Notes under the pieces: generated by a model
What the model was told of the DNA's origin: nothing
Database searches by the model: none
Seen by the model: the letters and a program-made list of their open reading frames with translations, nothing else
Source: Bryobacterales bacterium
Lineage (GTDB): Bacteria; Acidobacteriota; Terriglobia; Bryobacterales; Bryobacteraceae
NCBI GenBank assembly: GCA_003167495.1
Contig: PMSX01000389.1
Coordinates: 1-45,188, forward strand
Length of the DNA: 45,188 bases
Direction of reading: 5' to 3'
Translations under genes and position numbers: made by a program
Shown: piece after piece, positions 17,110 through 26,800 of the stretch
How positions within the stretch are numbered: position 1 is the stretch's first letter
How the letters are laid out: each line of letters begins with the position of its first letter

Positions 17110-18381
17110 GTGCGCCCCGTAATCAGCAAACTAATCCTGCCCGTTTTCTTGCTCTGCCACACAGCATTTTCCGCCCCGGCAGACTCTTTTTATCTGCATC
17201 CCGCCGATACCGTAGTTTTCTACGGCGACAGCATCACAGATCAGCGGCTTTACACAATGGTGACTGAGCTGTATACCGTCACTCGTTATCCGAAGCTCAA
17301 TGTCCGCTTTGTTCATTCCGGATGGGGAGGCGACCGGGTAAGCGGCGGTGGCGGAGGTCCCATTGATGTGCGGTTGCAGCGCGATGTGTTGGCCTATCAT
17401 CCGACGGTAATGACCATCATGCTCGGCATGAACGACGGCAACTACACGAACCACAAGCCGGAGGCCGACGACGTCTACTACGCCGGCTACCGGCATATTG
17501 TCGAGACCGTGCGGCAGGCGGTGCCCGGCCTCCGGATTACAGCCATTGAACCTTCGCCATTCGACGACGTCACGCGCCCGTTCACGCTTCAACCCGACGG
17601 TTACAATGCGGTGTTGCAAAAATATGGCGAATGGATTCACCATTACGCCAGCGATGCGCATTTCGATGTGGCCGATTTGAATACGCCCGTTGTGGCAATG
17701 CTCAAAAAAGCAAATGCCGAAGACGCCGCCACCGCGCAAAAGATTCTGCCCGATCGTGTTCACCCCGCCTTGGCCGGGCACATGGTGATGGCGGAACAGC
17801 TTTTGAAAGCATGGCATGCGCGGCCCGTTGTTTCTTCGGTGGCAATTGATGCGGTGACGGGCAAAGTGAGCGCGGAGTTCGCTAAGGTCAGCGATCTGAA
17901 AAAGGCGCCGCTCTCTTGGACGGAGACGGATGAGGCGATGCCTTTGCCGTTCGCCGCTTGGTTGGCAGACGACAAGGATCATTCCATCGCGATGGCCATC
18001 AAGAGTTCAGACATTACGCAGGCCCTGAACGAGGAACCACTGCGCGTTACAGGATTGGGAGAAGGACGCTACAAGCTAGCGATTGATGGCACCGTGGTTG
18101 GCACCTGGAGTGAAAAAGAACTGGCTGAAGGTGTAAACCTGGCCGTCCTCGATACACCGATGGCGGCCCAAGCAGTCGAGGTGCGCGATCTGACGATACG
18201 CCGCATTGATGTGCATCAACAGCGCTGGCGCTCGTTCCAAATGCAGCTCGAAAAGTTTAATACGGAGGGTCTGGACCGGTCGCTGAAAGATCTGGATGCG
18301 CTGGATGCGGAGCTTGCCGCACGCCAGCATGCCGCCGCCCAGCCGCGTCCCCACACGTTCGCAGTTGTTTCAGAAAAATGA
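17110..18381 (+). CDS. SGNH/GDSL-type esterase, exported
   Basis: 424 residues from GTG 17110, chosen because a signal peptide (RPVISKLILPVFLLCHTAFS) begins there; an earlier in-frame ATG at 17044 lies inside the DUF1572 gene. All four SGNH blocks are present: GDSITD with nucleophile S41, the Gly block SGWGGDRVSGGGGG, GMNDGNY with Asn, and the catalytic D215/H218 in PDRVHPALAGH. The C-terminal 150 residues form a mixed helical extension (SLKDLDALDAELAARQHA). Likely substrate is an acylated carbohydrate or lipid outside the cytoplasm. The stop overlaps the next start (ATGA). Confidence 0.9.
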   Translation: MRPVISKLILPVFLLCHTAFSAPADSFYLHPADTVVFYGDSITDQRLYTMVTELYTVTRYPKLNVRFVHSGWGGDRVSGGGGGPIDVRLQRDVLAYHPTVMTIMLGMNDGNYTNHKPEADDVYYAGYRHIVETVRQAVPGLRITAIEPSPFDDVTRPFTLQPDGYNAVLQKYGEWIHHYASDAHFDVADLNTPVVAMLKKANAEDAATAQKILPDRVHPALAGHMVMAEQLLKAWHARPVVSSVAIDAVTGKVSAEFAKVSDLKKAPLSWTETDEAMPLPFAAWLADDKDHSIAMAIKSSDITQALNEEPLRVTGLGEGRYKLAIDGTVVGTWSEKELAEGVNLAVLDTPMAAQAVEVRDLTIRRIDVHQQRWRSFQMQLEKFNTEGLDRSLKDLDALDAELAARQHAAAQPRPHTFAVVSEK

Positions 18382-19448
18382 AATTCTTGATACGCAAGGC
18401 GGCTGGCAAGTACCGCAGCTGGATGTACGGCTGGGAGAACGGCTTGGCCAATCGGTCCACCGATCGCATTGTACGGCCCTTCGAATTCGGCCTCGAATGG
18501 AGCAACCATTGGCCCTGCAGCAAAGACTTCCCTTCGAACGGGACAGATCCGGTTGCATACATCGAACAACTCAATCAGAGGGCCATTGCGCAATCGGACG
18601 ATTTCTTCAGCTACTCCTCCCCTAACGATTTCGCCCTGCACAAGGAGGCCGATAGCGAATGGCTGCGATTCACATCACCTGTAACGACGCCTTACCCGGA
18701 GAACAACACCGTTCACTGCCTTTGGTATCCGGCGCGCGGCGGCGGGCGCAAAGCGCTGACGCTGCTGCCGCATTGGAATTCAAAACTGCCGCAGCACAAT
18801 GCTTTGTGCGCCGGTTTGCAGCGGCTTGGTATATCGGTTTTGCGGTTGAGCCTGCCTTATCACGATGCGCGTATGCCGCATGGCTTGCAGCGCGCCGATT
18901 ATGCGGTCTCTGCCAACGTTTGCCGCACGATTGACGCGACACGGCAAGCGGTCATTGACACGCGCGCCTGTTATGACTGGCTCGAGCAGCAAGGTTATAC
19001 GGACCTCGGCATTGTCGGTACGAGCCTGGGATCTTGCTATGCGTTTCTGGCGAGCGCGCACGACCCCCGCATTCGGGTGAACGTTTTCAATCATTGTTCC
19101 ACCTATTTTGCGGACGTTGTTTGGGAGGGGCTCTCGTCCCGGCACATTCGTGAAAGCTTGGAAGGAGCTGTCAATCTGGAGACGCTTCGCAAGATGTGGC
19201 TGGCGGTCAGTCCGCCTAGTTATTACGAAATGTATTCGACCCGGAAAAAGAAATCGAAGTTCATTTACACCAGATATGACACCACGTTTCCGCTGCATTT
19301 GTCGCGGCAGGTGATAGAAGGCGCGCGCAAGCATAACTGGGACCATGATTCGGTGGAGTTGCTGTGCGGGCACTATACAATGGGCGAGTTTCCGTTTAAG
19401 TATCTGACGGGTTATGAGATTTGTTCGTTTGCGAAGCGGAATTTGTAA
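18378..19448 (+). CDS. Alpha/beta hydrolase (ABHD18-like)
   Basis: 356 residues with an alpha/beta-hydrolase fold. The nucleophile elbow is IVGTSLGSCYAF (S216), and a candidate catalytic His lies in LLCGHYTMGEFPFK near the C-terminus. The N-terminal segment (RKAAGKYRSWMYGWENGLAN) and the LTLLPHWNSKLPQHNALC region resemble the ABHD18/DUF2048 group more than lipases or dienelactone hydrolases. No signal peptide is seen. The start overlaps the SGNH esterase stop by 4 nt, so the two hydrolases are translated together. Substrate unknown. Confidence 0.8.
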   Translation: MKFLIRKAAGKYRSWMYGWENGLANRSTDRIVRPFEFGLEWSNHWPCSKDFPSNGTDPVAYIEQLNQRAIAQSDDFFSYSSPNDFALHKEADSEWLRFTSPVTTPYPENNTVHCLWYPARGGGRKALTLLPHWNSKLPQHNALCAGLQRLGISVLRLSLPYHDARMPHGLQRADYAVSANVCRTIDATRQAVIDTRACYDWLEQQGYTDLGIVGTSLGSCYAFLASAHDPRIRVNVFNHCSTYFADVVWEGLSSRHIRESLEGAVNLETLRKMWLAVSPPSYYEMYSTRKKKSKFIYTRYDTTFPLHLSRQVIEGARKHNWDHDSVELLCGHYTMGEFPFKYLTGYEICSFAKRNL

Positions 19449-19543
19449 GATTCCTTCACATTTTGGGCGAAAGCCCGTTACCGATTGGAAGCCGCGTCTC
19501 TTTGCCCTCCGCGGGCCGGGCTAGGATTTGCAACGCACGGCGA

Positions 19544-19572
19544 TTGTACGATTGACGTCACGCGTCTATAAT
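19544..19572 (+). promoter_or_regulatory. Sigma70-type promoter of higBA
   Basis: TTGTAC (19544-19549), exactly 17 nt, then a perfect TATAAT (19567-19572), 16 nt before the higB ATG. This is the best-formed promoter in the window. Confidence 0.7.
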
Positions 19573-19573
19573 T

Positions 19574-19590
19574 ATCCATGGAGACTGGAT
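19574..19590. promoter_or_regulatory. Candidate HigA operator
   Basis: ATCCA, 7 nt, TGGAT: a short inverted repeat just after the -10 box and reaching into the higB start codon. Antitoxins of this type usually bind such sites and repress their own promoter. The repeat is short, so this is a placement by position. Confidence 0.35.
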
Positions 19591-19870
19591 GATAAAGAGC
19601 TACCGTGCCAAGGACACGGAACTTTTCGCAGAGGGCGGGAAAGTGCGCAGGTGGGAGCCGTTTCGGGAGCAGGCTGAGAAGCGTCTGCGAGTTCTCGATT
19701 CGGCCACGTCGCTCGGTGATCTCGCGGCACTTAACTCGAACCGGCTGGTGGCCTTAAAAGGAAGCAGGAAGGGGCAGTTTTCCATTCGGATCAATGACAA
19801 GTGGCGGATCTGTTTTGAATGGTCTGATGAACCAGGCCCATCTAATGTAGAAATTGTCGACTATCACTAA
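19589..19870 (+). CDS. higB: HigB toxin (RelE/ParE superfamily)
   Basis: 93 residues, the normal HigB length. HigB is a ribosome-dependent mRNA endonuclease. Diagnostic segments are RAKDTELFAEGGKVRRW, LRVLDSATSLGDLAALNSNR and the C-terminal QFSIRINDKWRICFEWSDEP followed by VEIVDYH. GGAGA lies 4 nt before ATG 19589. It is encoded before its antitoxin, the usual higBA order, and both frames are open, so this may be the only working toxin-antitoxin system in the window. Confidence 0.95.
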   Translation: MIKSYRAKDTELFAEGGKVRRWEPFREQAEKRLRVLDSATSLGDLAALNSNRLVALKGSRKGQFSIRINDKWRICFEWSDEPGPSNVEIVDYH

Positions 19871-19895
19871 GACGAAAATGCGAAAGGAAAAAACT

Positions 19896-20204
19896 ATGCC
19901 TCGTACGCCAATTCATCCCGGAGAAGTTCTCGCCGATGAGCTCGAGGAGATCGGACTTTCGGCCAAGACGCTAGCCGACGTAATAGAAGTTCCGCCGAAC
20001 CGTCTATATCAGGTTCTGGCGGGGAAGCGCAGCGTGACGGCTGACACAGCCTTGCGGCTCGGGCGCTATTTCGGTATGTCAGCTGATTTCTGGATGAATC
20101 TGCAGATTTCTTACGACCTCGATTTGGCGCGCCAACAACTCGGCAAAACCATTGAACGTATACCCCAGCGACGCCAACCACCAGGGCCGCGGCCTGCTGC
20201 TTGA
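19896..20204 (+). CDS. higA: HigA antitoxin (Xre-type HTH)
   Basis: 102 residues from ATG 19896, preceded by AAGGA; the frame is open further upstream but MPRTPIHPGEVLADELEEIG is the standard HigA beginning. The helix-turn-helix covers SAKTLADVIEVPPNRLYQVL to SVTADTALRLGRYF, followed by the family motif SADFWMNLQISYDLDLARQQ. It binds HigB and, through the HTH, the operator upstream. The last 15 residues (RIPQRRQPPGPRPAA) are unusually proline- and arginine-rich, so a late frame change is possible but not needed. Confidence 0.94.
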   Translation: MPRTPIHPGEVLADELEEIGLSAKTLADVIEVPPNRLYQVLAGKRSVTADTALRLGRYFGMSADFWMNLQISYDLDLARQQLGKTIERIPQRRQPPGPRPAA

Positions 20205-20293
20205 AGCGAAGCCTGCGAAAGGTTAAGGACTTAAATATTTCGGCTACAAATGCCGTCGTTTTTGCATCGAACGGAGTGTTGCAAATTTCAGGA

Positions 20294-21685
20294 ATGAAAA
20301 CAGTGAATCTTCGATCTCTTTTGGCTCTCATTTCGCTGGCCGCGCCCCTTACGATGACTGGCCAGAACTTTCAAGGCAGCGTGGCCTCGGGCACCGCGAC
20401 ATCGACACCCCTGGCGCTGAGTTTCTCGGACGCCATCGACCGCGGCTTAAAGACCAATCTCGGGTTGCTCACTAGCGAGCAGACGAGCGAAGAATCGCGT
20501 GCGCAGCGCGTGCGTGCCTTGAGCGCACTACTGCCACAACTGAACGGCCAATTGAGCATGACGGAGCAGCAACTTAATCTCCAGGCTCTTGGCTTTGTCG
20601 TCAAATTGCCGCCGGGCGTCGGATTCTCAATTCCCAAAGTTGTCGGCCCTTATTCCTACCAGGCCGCTTTGCTCAACGCCACCGTGCCGCTTTTCGACTA
20701 CCGCTCAATAAGCAATCTGCGCGCGGCGCGGGAATCGCAGAAAGCGGATCAATTGAGCGTAAGCAACGCGCGTGACCTGGTTGTGCAGGCGGTTGGCAAC
20801 GGCTACCTGCAAATCATCGCCGACGCCGCGCGCATCACTTCCACTCAAGCAGAGATTGATGCCGATAACGCCGTCTATACAAATGCTGTGGCCCGGCATG
20901 ACGCAGGCACCGCCATTGGCATTGACGTGCTGCGGTCACAGGTAGAGCTGAAACAACGCCAGCAGCAAATGGTCGCGGTCTCTAATCAGTTCGAAAAGGA
21001 CAAACTTGGACTCGCGCGCCTGATTGGTTTGCCGATTGGGCAGGATTTCACGGTTACCGACCCCTCGCCGGCTTTGCCGATGGAGGCGGTATCAGTCAAA
21101 GATGCGCTTGACAAGGCTTATGCGAACCGGCCCGATTTTCAGGCGGCCAAGGCACGTGTGATTGCCGCACAGTTCAGCGTACGCGCGGCGAAGGCACAGC
21201 GCTATCCCACGCTGACGGCCAGCGGCTTCTATGGAGATGAAGGTTTGCGCCTAAGCAGTAATTCGCACGGCGTATTCAATGCGACGGGCAGCATTAACTT
21301 CAATGTTTTCGATGGCGGCCGAATCAAAGCCGACGTTATTGAAAACAACGCCGAGTTGACGAACCGGCGGAACGAGATGGAAAACTTGCGAGGTCAGATC
21401 GATTTTGACGTCCGGAGTGCTTTGCTTGATTTGAAGGCCGCCGCCGAGCAAGTGGATGTAGCCAAGAGCAACGTGCAGTTGGCCGCGGAATCTTTGCAAC
21501 AGTCGCGCGACCGCTTCACGGCGGGGGTTACAAACACGGTTGAGATTGTGCAGGCGCAGCAGGCGGTCGCGGTTGCCGATGAGAATCTGATTAGCGCGCA
21601 GTTCCAATACAACGTCGCAAAGGTGTCGCTGGCGCGCGCGATAGGCGTGGCGGACCAGGGCGTGCGTGGTTATTTCAGCAAATGA
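20294..21685 (+). CDS. TolC-family outer membrane efflux protein
   Basis: 463 residues from ATG 20294, where the signal peptide MKTVNLRSLLALISLAAPLT begins; the frame is open to 20201 but that part overlaps higA. Two OEP repeats follow: SFSDAIDRGLKTNLGLLTSE starts the first, KDALDKAYANRPDFQAAKAR the second, each ending in a long helix (VVQAVGNGYLQIIADAARIT and FDVRSALLDLKAAAEQVDVA). The protein would form a trimeric channel through the outer membrane. No RND or ABC pump or adaptor is adjacent; the next gene, overlapping by 4 nt, is an aminopeptidase. Confidence 0.9.
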   Translation: MKTVNLRSLLALISLAAPLTMTGQNFQGSVASGTATSTPLALSFSDAIDRGLKTNLGLLTSEQTSEESRAQRVRALSALLPQLNGQLSMTEQQLNLQALGFVVKLPPGVGFSIPKVVGPYSYQAALLNATVPLFDYRSISNLRAARESQKADQLSVSNARDLVVQAVGNGYLQIIADAARITSTQAEIDADNAVYTNAVARHDAGTAIGIDVLRSQVELKQRQQQMVAVSNQFEKDKLGLARLIGLPIGQDFTVTDPSPALPMEAVSVKDALDKAYANRPDFQAAKARVIAAQFSVRAAKAQRYPTLTASGFYGDEGLRLSSNSHGVFNATGSINFNVFDGGRIKADVIENNAELTNRRNEMENLRGQIDFDVRSALLDLKAAAEQVDVAKSNVQLAAESLQQSRDRFTAGVTNTVEIVQAQQAVAVADENLISAQFQYNVAKVSLARAIGVADQGVRGYFSK

Positions 21686-23430
21686 AGACCAGCGGCACCC
21701 GCGAGCGCGACCTTCATTCCTACGCGGAGCCGGAAAGAGTTCTGGTCACGCATTGCTCGCTGTCGCTGACGGCATCATTCGAAGAACGCATTCTGCGAGG
21801 CAGTGCGCGTCTAGCCATTGAACGCGCAGATGCAGACGCTCCTTTGATCCTCGATACGCGCGCGTTGCAAATTGAGGCGGTCACTTGCGCCGGCGAGCCC
21901 GTGGAGTTTGCGTTAGCGGAACATGATCCTATTCTCGGCAGCGCCTTGAGCATTTCCCTGCCGGTCGGGGCAGACTTGGTGGAGATTCGCTATGCCACCA
22001 GCCCGGAGGCTAGCGGTCTACAGTGGCTGAACCCGGAGCAAACGGCAGGCAAGAAACACCCGTTTTTGTTTAGCCAAAGTCAATCCATCCATGCGCGCAG
22101 CTGGATTCCGCTGCAGGATTCGCCAGGTATCCGCTTCACATACGACGCCCAGATTGAAGCGCCGGCCGGATTGATGGCGTTGATGAGCGCGCGCGAGGAA
22201 CGTCACGAAGGAGTAACCCATTCTTTTGTAATGGATCTGGCGGTGCCTGCCTATCTCATTGCCATCGCCATTGGTGAACTGGAGTTCGCAGTGGTGGGAC
22301 CGCGCACGCGAGTCTATGCGGAACCGCCCGTGCTGGCTTCGGCCGCGCACGAGTTTGAAGACACCGAAAGACTGATTCAGACTGTTGAAAAACTGTACGG
22401 CCCCTATCGCTGGGGCCGTTACGATTTGCTGATCTTGCCGCCGAGCTTTCCTTTTGGCGGTATGGAGAATCCTTGTCTCACGTTTGTCACGCCCACGGTG
22501 ATTGCAGGTGATAAAAGTTTGGTCAGTTTGATCTCTCATGAGCTTGCGCATTCCTGGTCGGGCAACCTTGTCACCAACGCGACATGGCGCGATTTCTGGC
22601 TGAACGAAGGCTTTACAACGTATTTGGAAAACCGCATACAGGAAGAAGTCTACGGTCTGGAACAAGCGTTGATGGAGCTGGTTCTGGATTGGCGCGATCT
22701 GGAAAAAGAATTGCGCGAATTCCCGCCGGCCGATCAGATTCTGCACATTGATCTGACCGGCCGCGATCCTGATGAAGGCTGCACGCACATTCCGTACATC
22801 AAAGGCGCGCTGTTTTTGCGCCTGCTCGAGCAAGCATTTGGTCGCGATGAGTTTGACAGGTTTCTGCGAACCTATTTCGATCACTTCGCGTTCCAAAGTG
22901 TCACAACGGAAGAAGCGCTCGCCTATCTGCGCAGCGAATTGTTTGCGCGTTTCTCCGGCAAAGCGGCGGGAATTGCAGTGGGCGAATGGGTGAATCAGCC
23001 CGGCCTGCCGGCGTCGGCACCACGCGCCCGTTCGCCGCGATTCGAACATATTGCCGAAGGCGCTGGACCTTCAAAGAGCTGGAAAACGCAGGAGTGGCTC
23101 GAGTTTTTGCAGACTCTGCCACGTCCCGTTTCTTCTCAGAAAATGGCGGAGATCGACGGCCAGTGGAACCTCACGAACAGCGGGAACTATGAAATTCTCG
23201 CGGAATGGCTCGGCTTGACGATTCAAACTGCGTATGCACCCGCCATGGGCCGGCTCAACGCATTCTTGCATGAAGTGGGCCGCACCCGAATGCTCAGGCA
23301 CCTCTATGCGGAGATGATGAAGACACCGTCAGGGCAGACGATGGCGCGCGCAATCTACGCAACGGCAAGACGAGGCTATCATCCGATGGCCCAAACCGCT
23401 ATTGACAGAATTGTTCGGCGCGAAGGCTAA
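21682..23430 (+). CDS. M1-family zinc aminopeptidase (leukotriene A4 hydrolase-like)
   Basis: 582 residues. The exopeptidase motif GGMENPCLTF is at 259-268, the zinc motif HELAH at 286-290 and the third ligand E309 in FWLNEGFTTYLENR. The beta-sandwich N-terminal domain and the helical C-terminal domain (about 460-582) match LTA4-hydrolase-type aminopeptidases, which are shorter than PepN. No signal peptide is seen. It removes N-terminal residues from peptides, probably in the cytosol. The ATG overlaps the TolC-like gene stop (ATGA), so the two are translationally coupled although no functional link is obvious. Confidence 0.94.
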   Translation: MKTSGTRERDLHSYAEPERVLVTHCSLSLTASFEERILRGSARLAIERADADAPLILDTRALQIEAVTCAGEPVEFALAEHDPILGSALSISLPVGADLVEIRYATSPEASGLQWLNPEQTAGKKHPFLFSQSQSIHARSWIPLQDSPGIRFTYDAQIEAPAGLMALMSAREERHEGVTHSFVMDLAVPAYLIAIAIGELEFAVVGPRTRVYAEPPVLASAAHEFEDTERLIQTVEKLYGPYRWGRYDLLILPPSFPFGGMENPCLTFVTPTVIAGDKSLVSLISHELAHSWSGNLVTNATWRDFWLNEGFTTYLENRIQEEVYGLEQALMELVLDWRDLEKELREFPPADQILHIDLTGRDPDEGCTHIPYIKGALFLRLLEQAFGRDEFDRFLRTYFDHFAFQSVTTEEALAYLRSELFARFSGKAAGIAVGEWVNQPGLPASAPRARSPRFEHIAEGAGPSKSWKTQEWLEFLQTLPRPVSSQKMAEIDGQWNLTNSGNYEILAEWLGLTIQTAYAPAMGRLNAFLHEVGRTRMLRHLYAEMMKTPSGQTMARAIYATARRGYHPMAQTAIDRIVRREG

Positions 23431-23655
23431 GTAGACCACAAGCGCGGCGCCCAAAGCGTGACGAAGCCGCCGAGCCGCACGCCCCAGAAGATTATTATTT
23501 CGCGCCATTGCATATTGCAGTAGTGAGTGTTCACTGGCGAACGTTGCAAGTTCTTTCACGGTTATTCCAAAGAATTCTTACCTCACAGCGCCGATAGACT
23601 AAGACGCTATCGAGCCCTGATGGGCTAGCCGCCCAAAAGATCTAAGATTTCGCCG

Positions 23656-23697
23656 ATGGTACTTCAGCTCTAAAACTTATTAAAACTCTAGTACCAT
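23656..23697. repeat. 8-bp inverted repeat in the leader
   Basis: ATGGTACT (23656-23663) and AGTACCAT (23690-23697) are perfect reverse complements separated by 26 AT-rich nt. It could be an operator or an RNA stem in the leader of the PEGA/TPR gene. Confidence 0.5.
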
Positions 23698-23725
23698 TAA
23701 TTCCGAACTACTTCGTATCTTTAGG

Positions 23726-23741
23726 TTGGGATATTTCCCAA
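23726..23741. repeat. Hairpin in the leader
   Basis: TTGGGA, TATT, TCCCAA: a perfect 6-bp stem with a 4-nt loop, 79 nt before the start codon. It is not followed by a T-run, so it is not an intrinsic terminator. Confidence 0.5.
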
Positions 23742-23820
23742 TCCAGAGGAGTGATAATAGCCTAATAGGTTTAATCCTAATATTTTAGGTCGGCGTTGGG
23801 GCACGGAGAAGGTAGCGAAT

Positions 23821-26800
23821 ATGCAGGACTCTGAATTCGAAAATCCAACGGAAGGTAGTGGCGAGGGATCGAAGGCGCTTTCCGCAGATCCGACTGCAAC
23901 GCAGATTGTTACGGCGCTGAACCAAGGCGATCATGTGACTGCCGGCAACCTTTTACGAGGTGCCATTGAGCGGTCGCCCGATGACAAACCTCTGTTGCGG
24001 CTGGCGGCCAGACAACGCCGGCAAGCAGAACGATTCACCCGTGTTGATTCGCTGCTTAAAGAAACCCGCGAAGCGATAGAAGGCGACGAGTTTGTGCGCG
24101 CTGTGGGTGCGTTTCGCGAAGCTGCCAATTTGAGCCAAGGTCTTAGCGGCCTTGAAGAGGCAACCTTTCAGGTTGGCATTGACGAGGCTGGGAAGCTGGG
24201 CGACAGAAATTGGCGAATCGCCAAGGCGTTGCTCGAGGACGCGGAACGACTGAACCCGAAACTGGTAGTGCCTGAACAGCGTTGGAAGGACGTGAAGGCG
24301 GCCGAGCGCGAGGAAACGATCGCGAACGTGCTGGAAGAGACGGCACTGGCCAAGCCGGCTGAGCTGGGACGGGCAAGGGAACGCCTTATACGTACCCTCG
24401 AGCAATACCCGGAGGACGCGGGGCTCGCCAACCGTTTGAAGTCGATTGAAGCAACGATCGAGGACAAGCGGAAATGGGACGAGCGCCAGCGGTGCCTGAA
24501 AAAATTAACGGAGTTGCGGGACGCGATGCAACGCGAGGAAGATCCGGCACAAGCGGGCAAATATATACCGCAAGGTGAAGCGCTGGCCGCTCCGTATAGT
24601 GCCGAACCGGAGTTCGAGAGTGTAGTTGAAGAGATAAGGCACCAGGTCTTCAGCAGTCAAAGAGCAGCGCTCGCGCTCAAACAAGACCGCATTGAAGATT
24701 GCCTGGAAGAATGCGCATGGGTTTTAAGCCGGATGCGCCAGCACCAGTTATTCCTGAATCTAAAGAAGAAGGCGGAAGAGCGCGAAGTTTCACTGGCCGA
24801 TGAGTACTCCAATTCCGTGTCACGGGTTAAAGAGCTTCTGGCTGCGGGAGAACTGGCGGAAGCGGAGGAGCTGTGTACAAAGGCCACCACGCAATTTCCG
24901 CAGTTCGCGGATTTCAAAGAACTGAAGCAGGAAATTGAGACACGCCGGTTGAAGGAAGACCGCCGTCCGCAGGAGAATACGGACGAGGCCTGGCGCCTGG
25001 TGGAACGTGGTGAACGGAGCCTGCGCGAGAAGCAATACAAGCTGGCGGAGCAGTTTTTTGGCGGCGCGCTCAAGCTGCTTCCGGAAGACAAGAAACTAAC
25101 GGAGCATTTGGTTGGGCTTCTGCACGGCTGTGCGCGCTCCGTCGTGCGCGACAGCGCGCAATGGGCGGAAGAAGTGTTACAACTGACCGCGCGCATTCTG
25201 CCGGGAACGGTTATACCGGCGGATTTGGCCCAAGCGGTACGGCGGAAACGGCAGCAGGCTAAGGATGAGGTGGTTCGTTGGTCGTCGTTGGACAAGATCG
25301 AAGCCTTGGATGCGCGGGTGAAAACGGCCAAGAAACGCGATGAGATTGACGCACTGCGTAAGGAGGTCGAGAAAGGTCGCTTTGCGTCTTCGAGCCACGA
25401 GGATGTAAGGGAAGCAGCGATCGCGCTCTTCGCGAAGATAGACAGCAAGGCGGCGGACTTCGAGCGCAAGCAAGCGCGTCGGCCCGCCATATACCGGGCT
25501 GTCTCGATCGCAGCCACAGTGGTTATCGGAATCGGTCTGGCGTATTGGTTGAACAACCGCCCGCCTACGCCAGTTCCGGAAACATCGAAAGCGCTGGAAA
25601 GCGCGGCGGCAGCCCCGCAGCCCAATACACAACCTGCCACCGGCAGCTTAGTGATTCGCAGCGAAATTCCAGGCGTTCAGGTAGCCATCGGCGGCAGGCA
25701 GTACACGGTTTCGGGTGAGCCACTAAAGGTTGAGCTTAATGCCGACTCCTATCAGGTGAGCGGCTCTCGGCAAGGTTACAGAGATTTTGGCCCGGTGACG
25801 GTAGCCGTAGGCAAAGCTGCGGAGACGGTTTTGGATGTGAAGCTTACACCTTTGCCGGCGAGCTTGGAAATTCGCGGGGCGCAGCCAGGCACACAAATCA
25901 AACTCGATGGTGTTTTGTTAGGCAAGGCCGGGTCGGATGAGCCGCTCACACTGCCGGCAGGCGACCATGCTATCGAGCTGTCACGGAAGGGCTTTGTTCC
26001 GAAGGGGCTGACTCGCAACTTGGCGCCTGGTGAATCAGTGGTTTTGAGTGGAACAGACTTGCAACTAGAGTCGTCCGATGCCCAGTTACTCAGCCGCCAG
26101 CCAAGTTTCGCCGCAGTTGAGACAGCCGCGGCAAAATCTCCCAGCAGTTCGTCCCGCGCAGCGGAGCAAGCGAAGGAGGAATTGCAGTGGCAGGCGGTGG
26201 ACAAGAACAATCCAGACGCGTTGCGAGCGTTCGCCAACCAGCATCCAACGAGTCCATGGTCGAACGAAGCAAAACAGCAAATGGAAACCATTTTGGTCGC
26301 GCGCGAGGCGACCGCGGAGGATGGAGATTGGAACAGTGCCGACCACAGTAGCCGGGCGGCACTGGAAGATTTTCTGAAAAGGCATCCGAACGGGCATCAT
26401 GCGGCGGCGGCATCGAACGCTCTGGCTGACGTTGACCGAAGGGCTCGGTTGGAGGAAATGCAAATCGCAGACGAAGCGGCATGGAAGAAAGTGAACCCGC
26501 ACGACGAGGCTTCGATTGAGGCTTACTTGCGAAACGTTCCGGCGGGCCACTATCGCAACTCGGCGGAAGAGGACTTGGCGAACATCCGGATGAACCGTGA
26601 TTCGCAGCGGGAAACGGCTGCCGTTCTGACGGTGATCTCGCGTCTGGCAAACGCCTGGAGCGCAAGGGACCTGGATTCGATTCTGGCGCTGCAGCGGAAT
26701 TTGAAGAAGCGCGAGGTAAAGGCCGAGCTTTCACATGTCAAGGAGATCAATATGCAGATTTCGCCGGCTTCACCACCTCAAATCGAGGGCACCCAAGCCG

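Larger units (their letters stand above)
23431..23820. other. Gene-free leader region before the PEGA/TPR gene
   Basis: 390 nt with no supported gene. The right half is AT-rich compared with its surroundings and holds two inverted repeats, listed separately, and repeated CCTAATA words (around 23761 and 23776). GGAGAAGG at 23805-23812 is the ribosome-binding site of the next gene. The left half shows nothing I recognise. Confidence 0.6.

Noticed and set aside
22018..23049. A 343-codon frame antisense to the aminopeptidase
   Set aside because: A shadow of a GC-rich gene; the sense strand has a full M1 signature.
23329..23559. A 76-codon minus-strand frame after the aminopeptidase
   Set aside because: Its C-terminal part overlaps the aminopeptidase antisense; no ribosome-binding site or family.
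24657..25640. A 327-codon frame antisense to the PEGA/TPR gene
   Set aside because: Ser/Arg-rich translation typical of antisense of Glu/Ala-rich helices; no domain.
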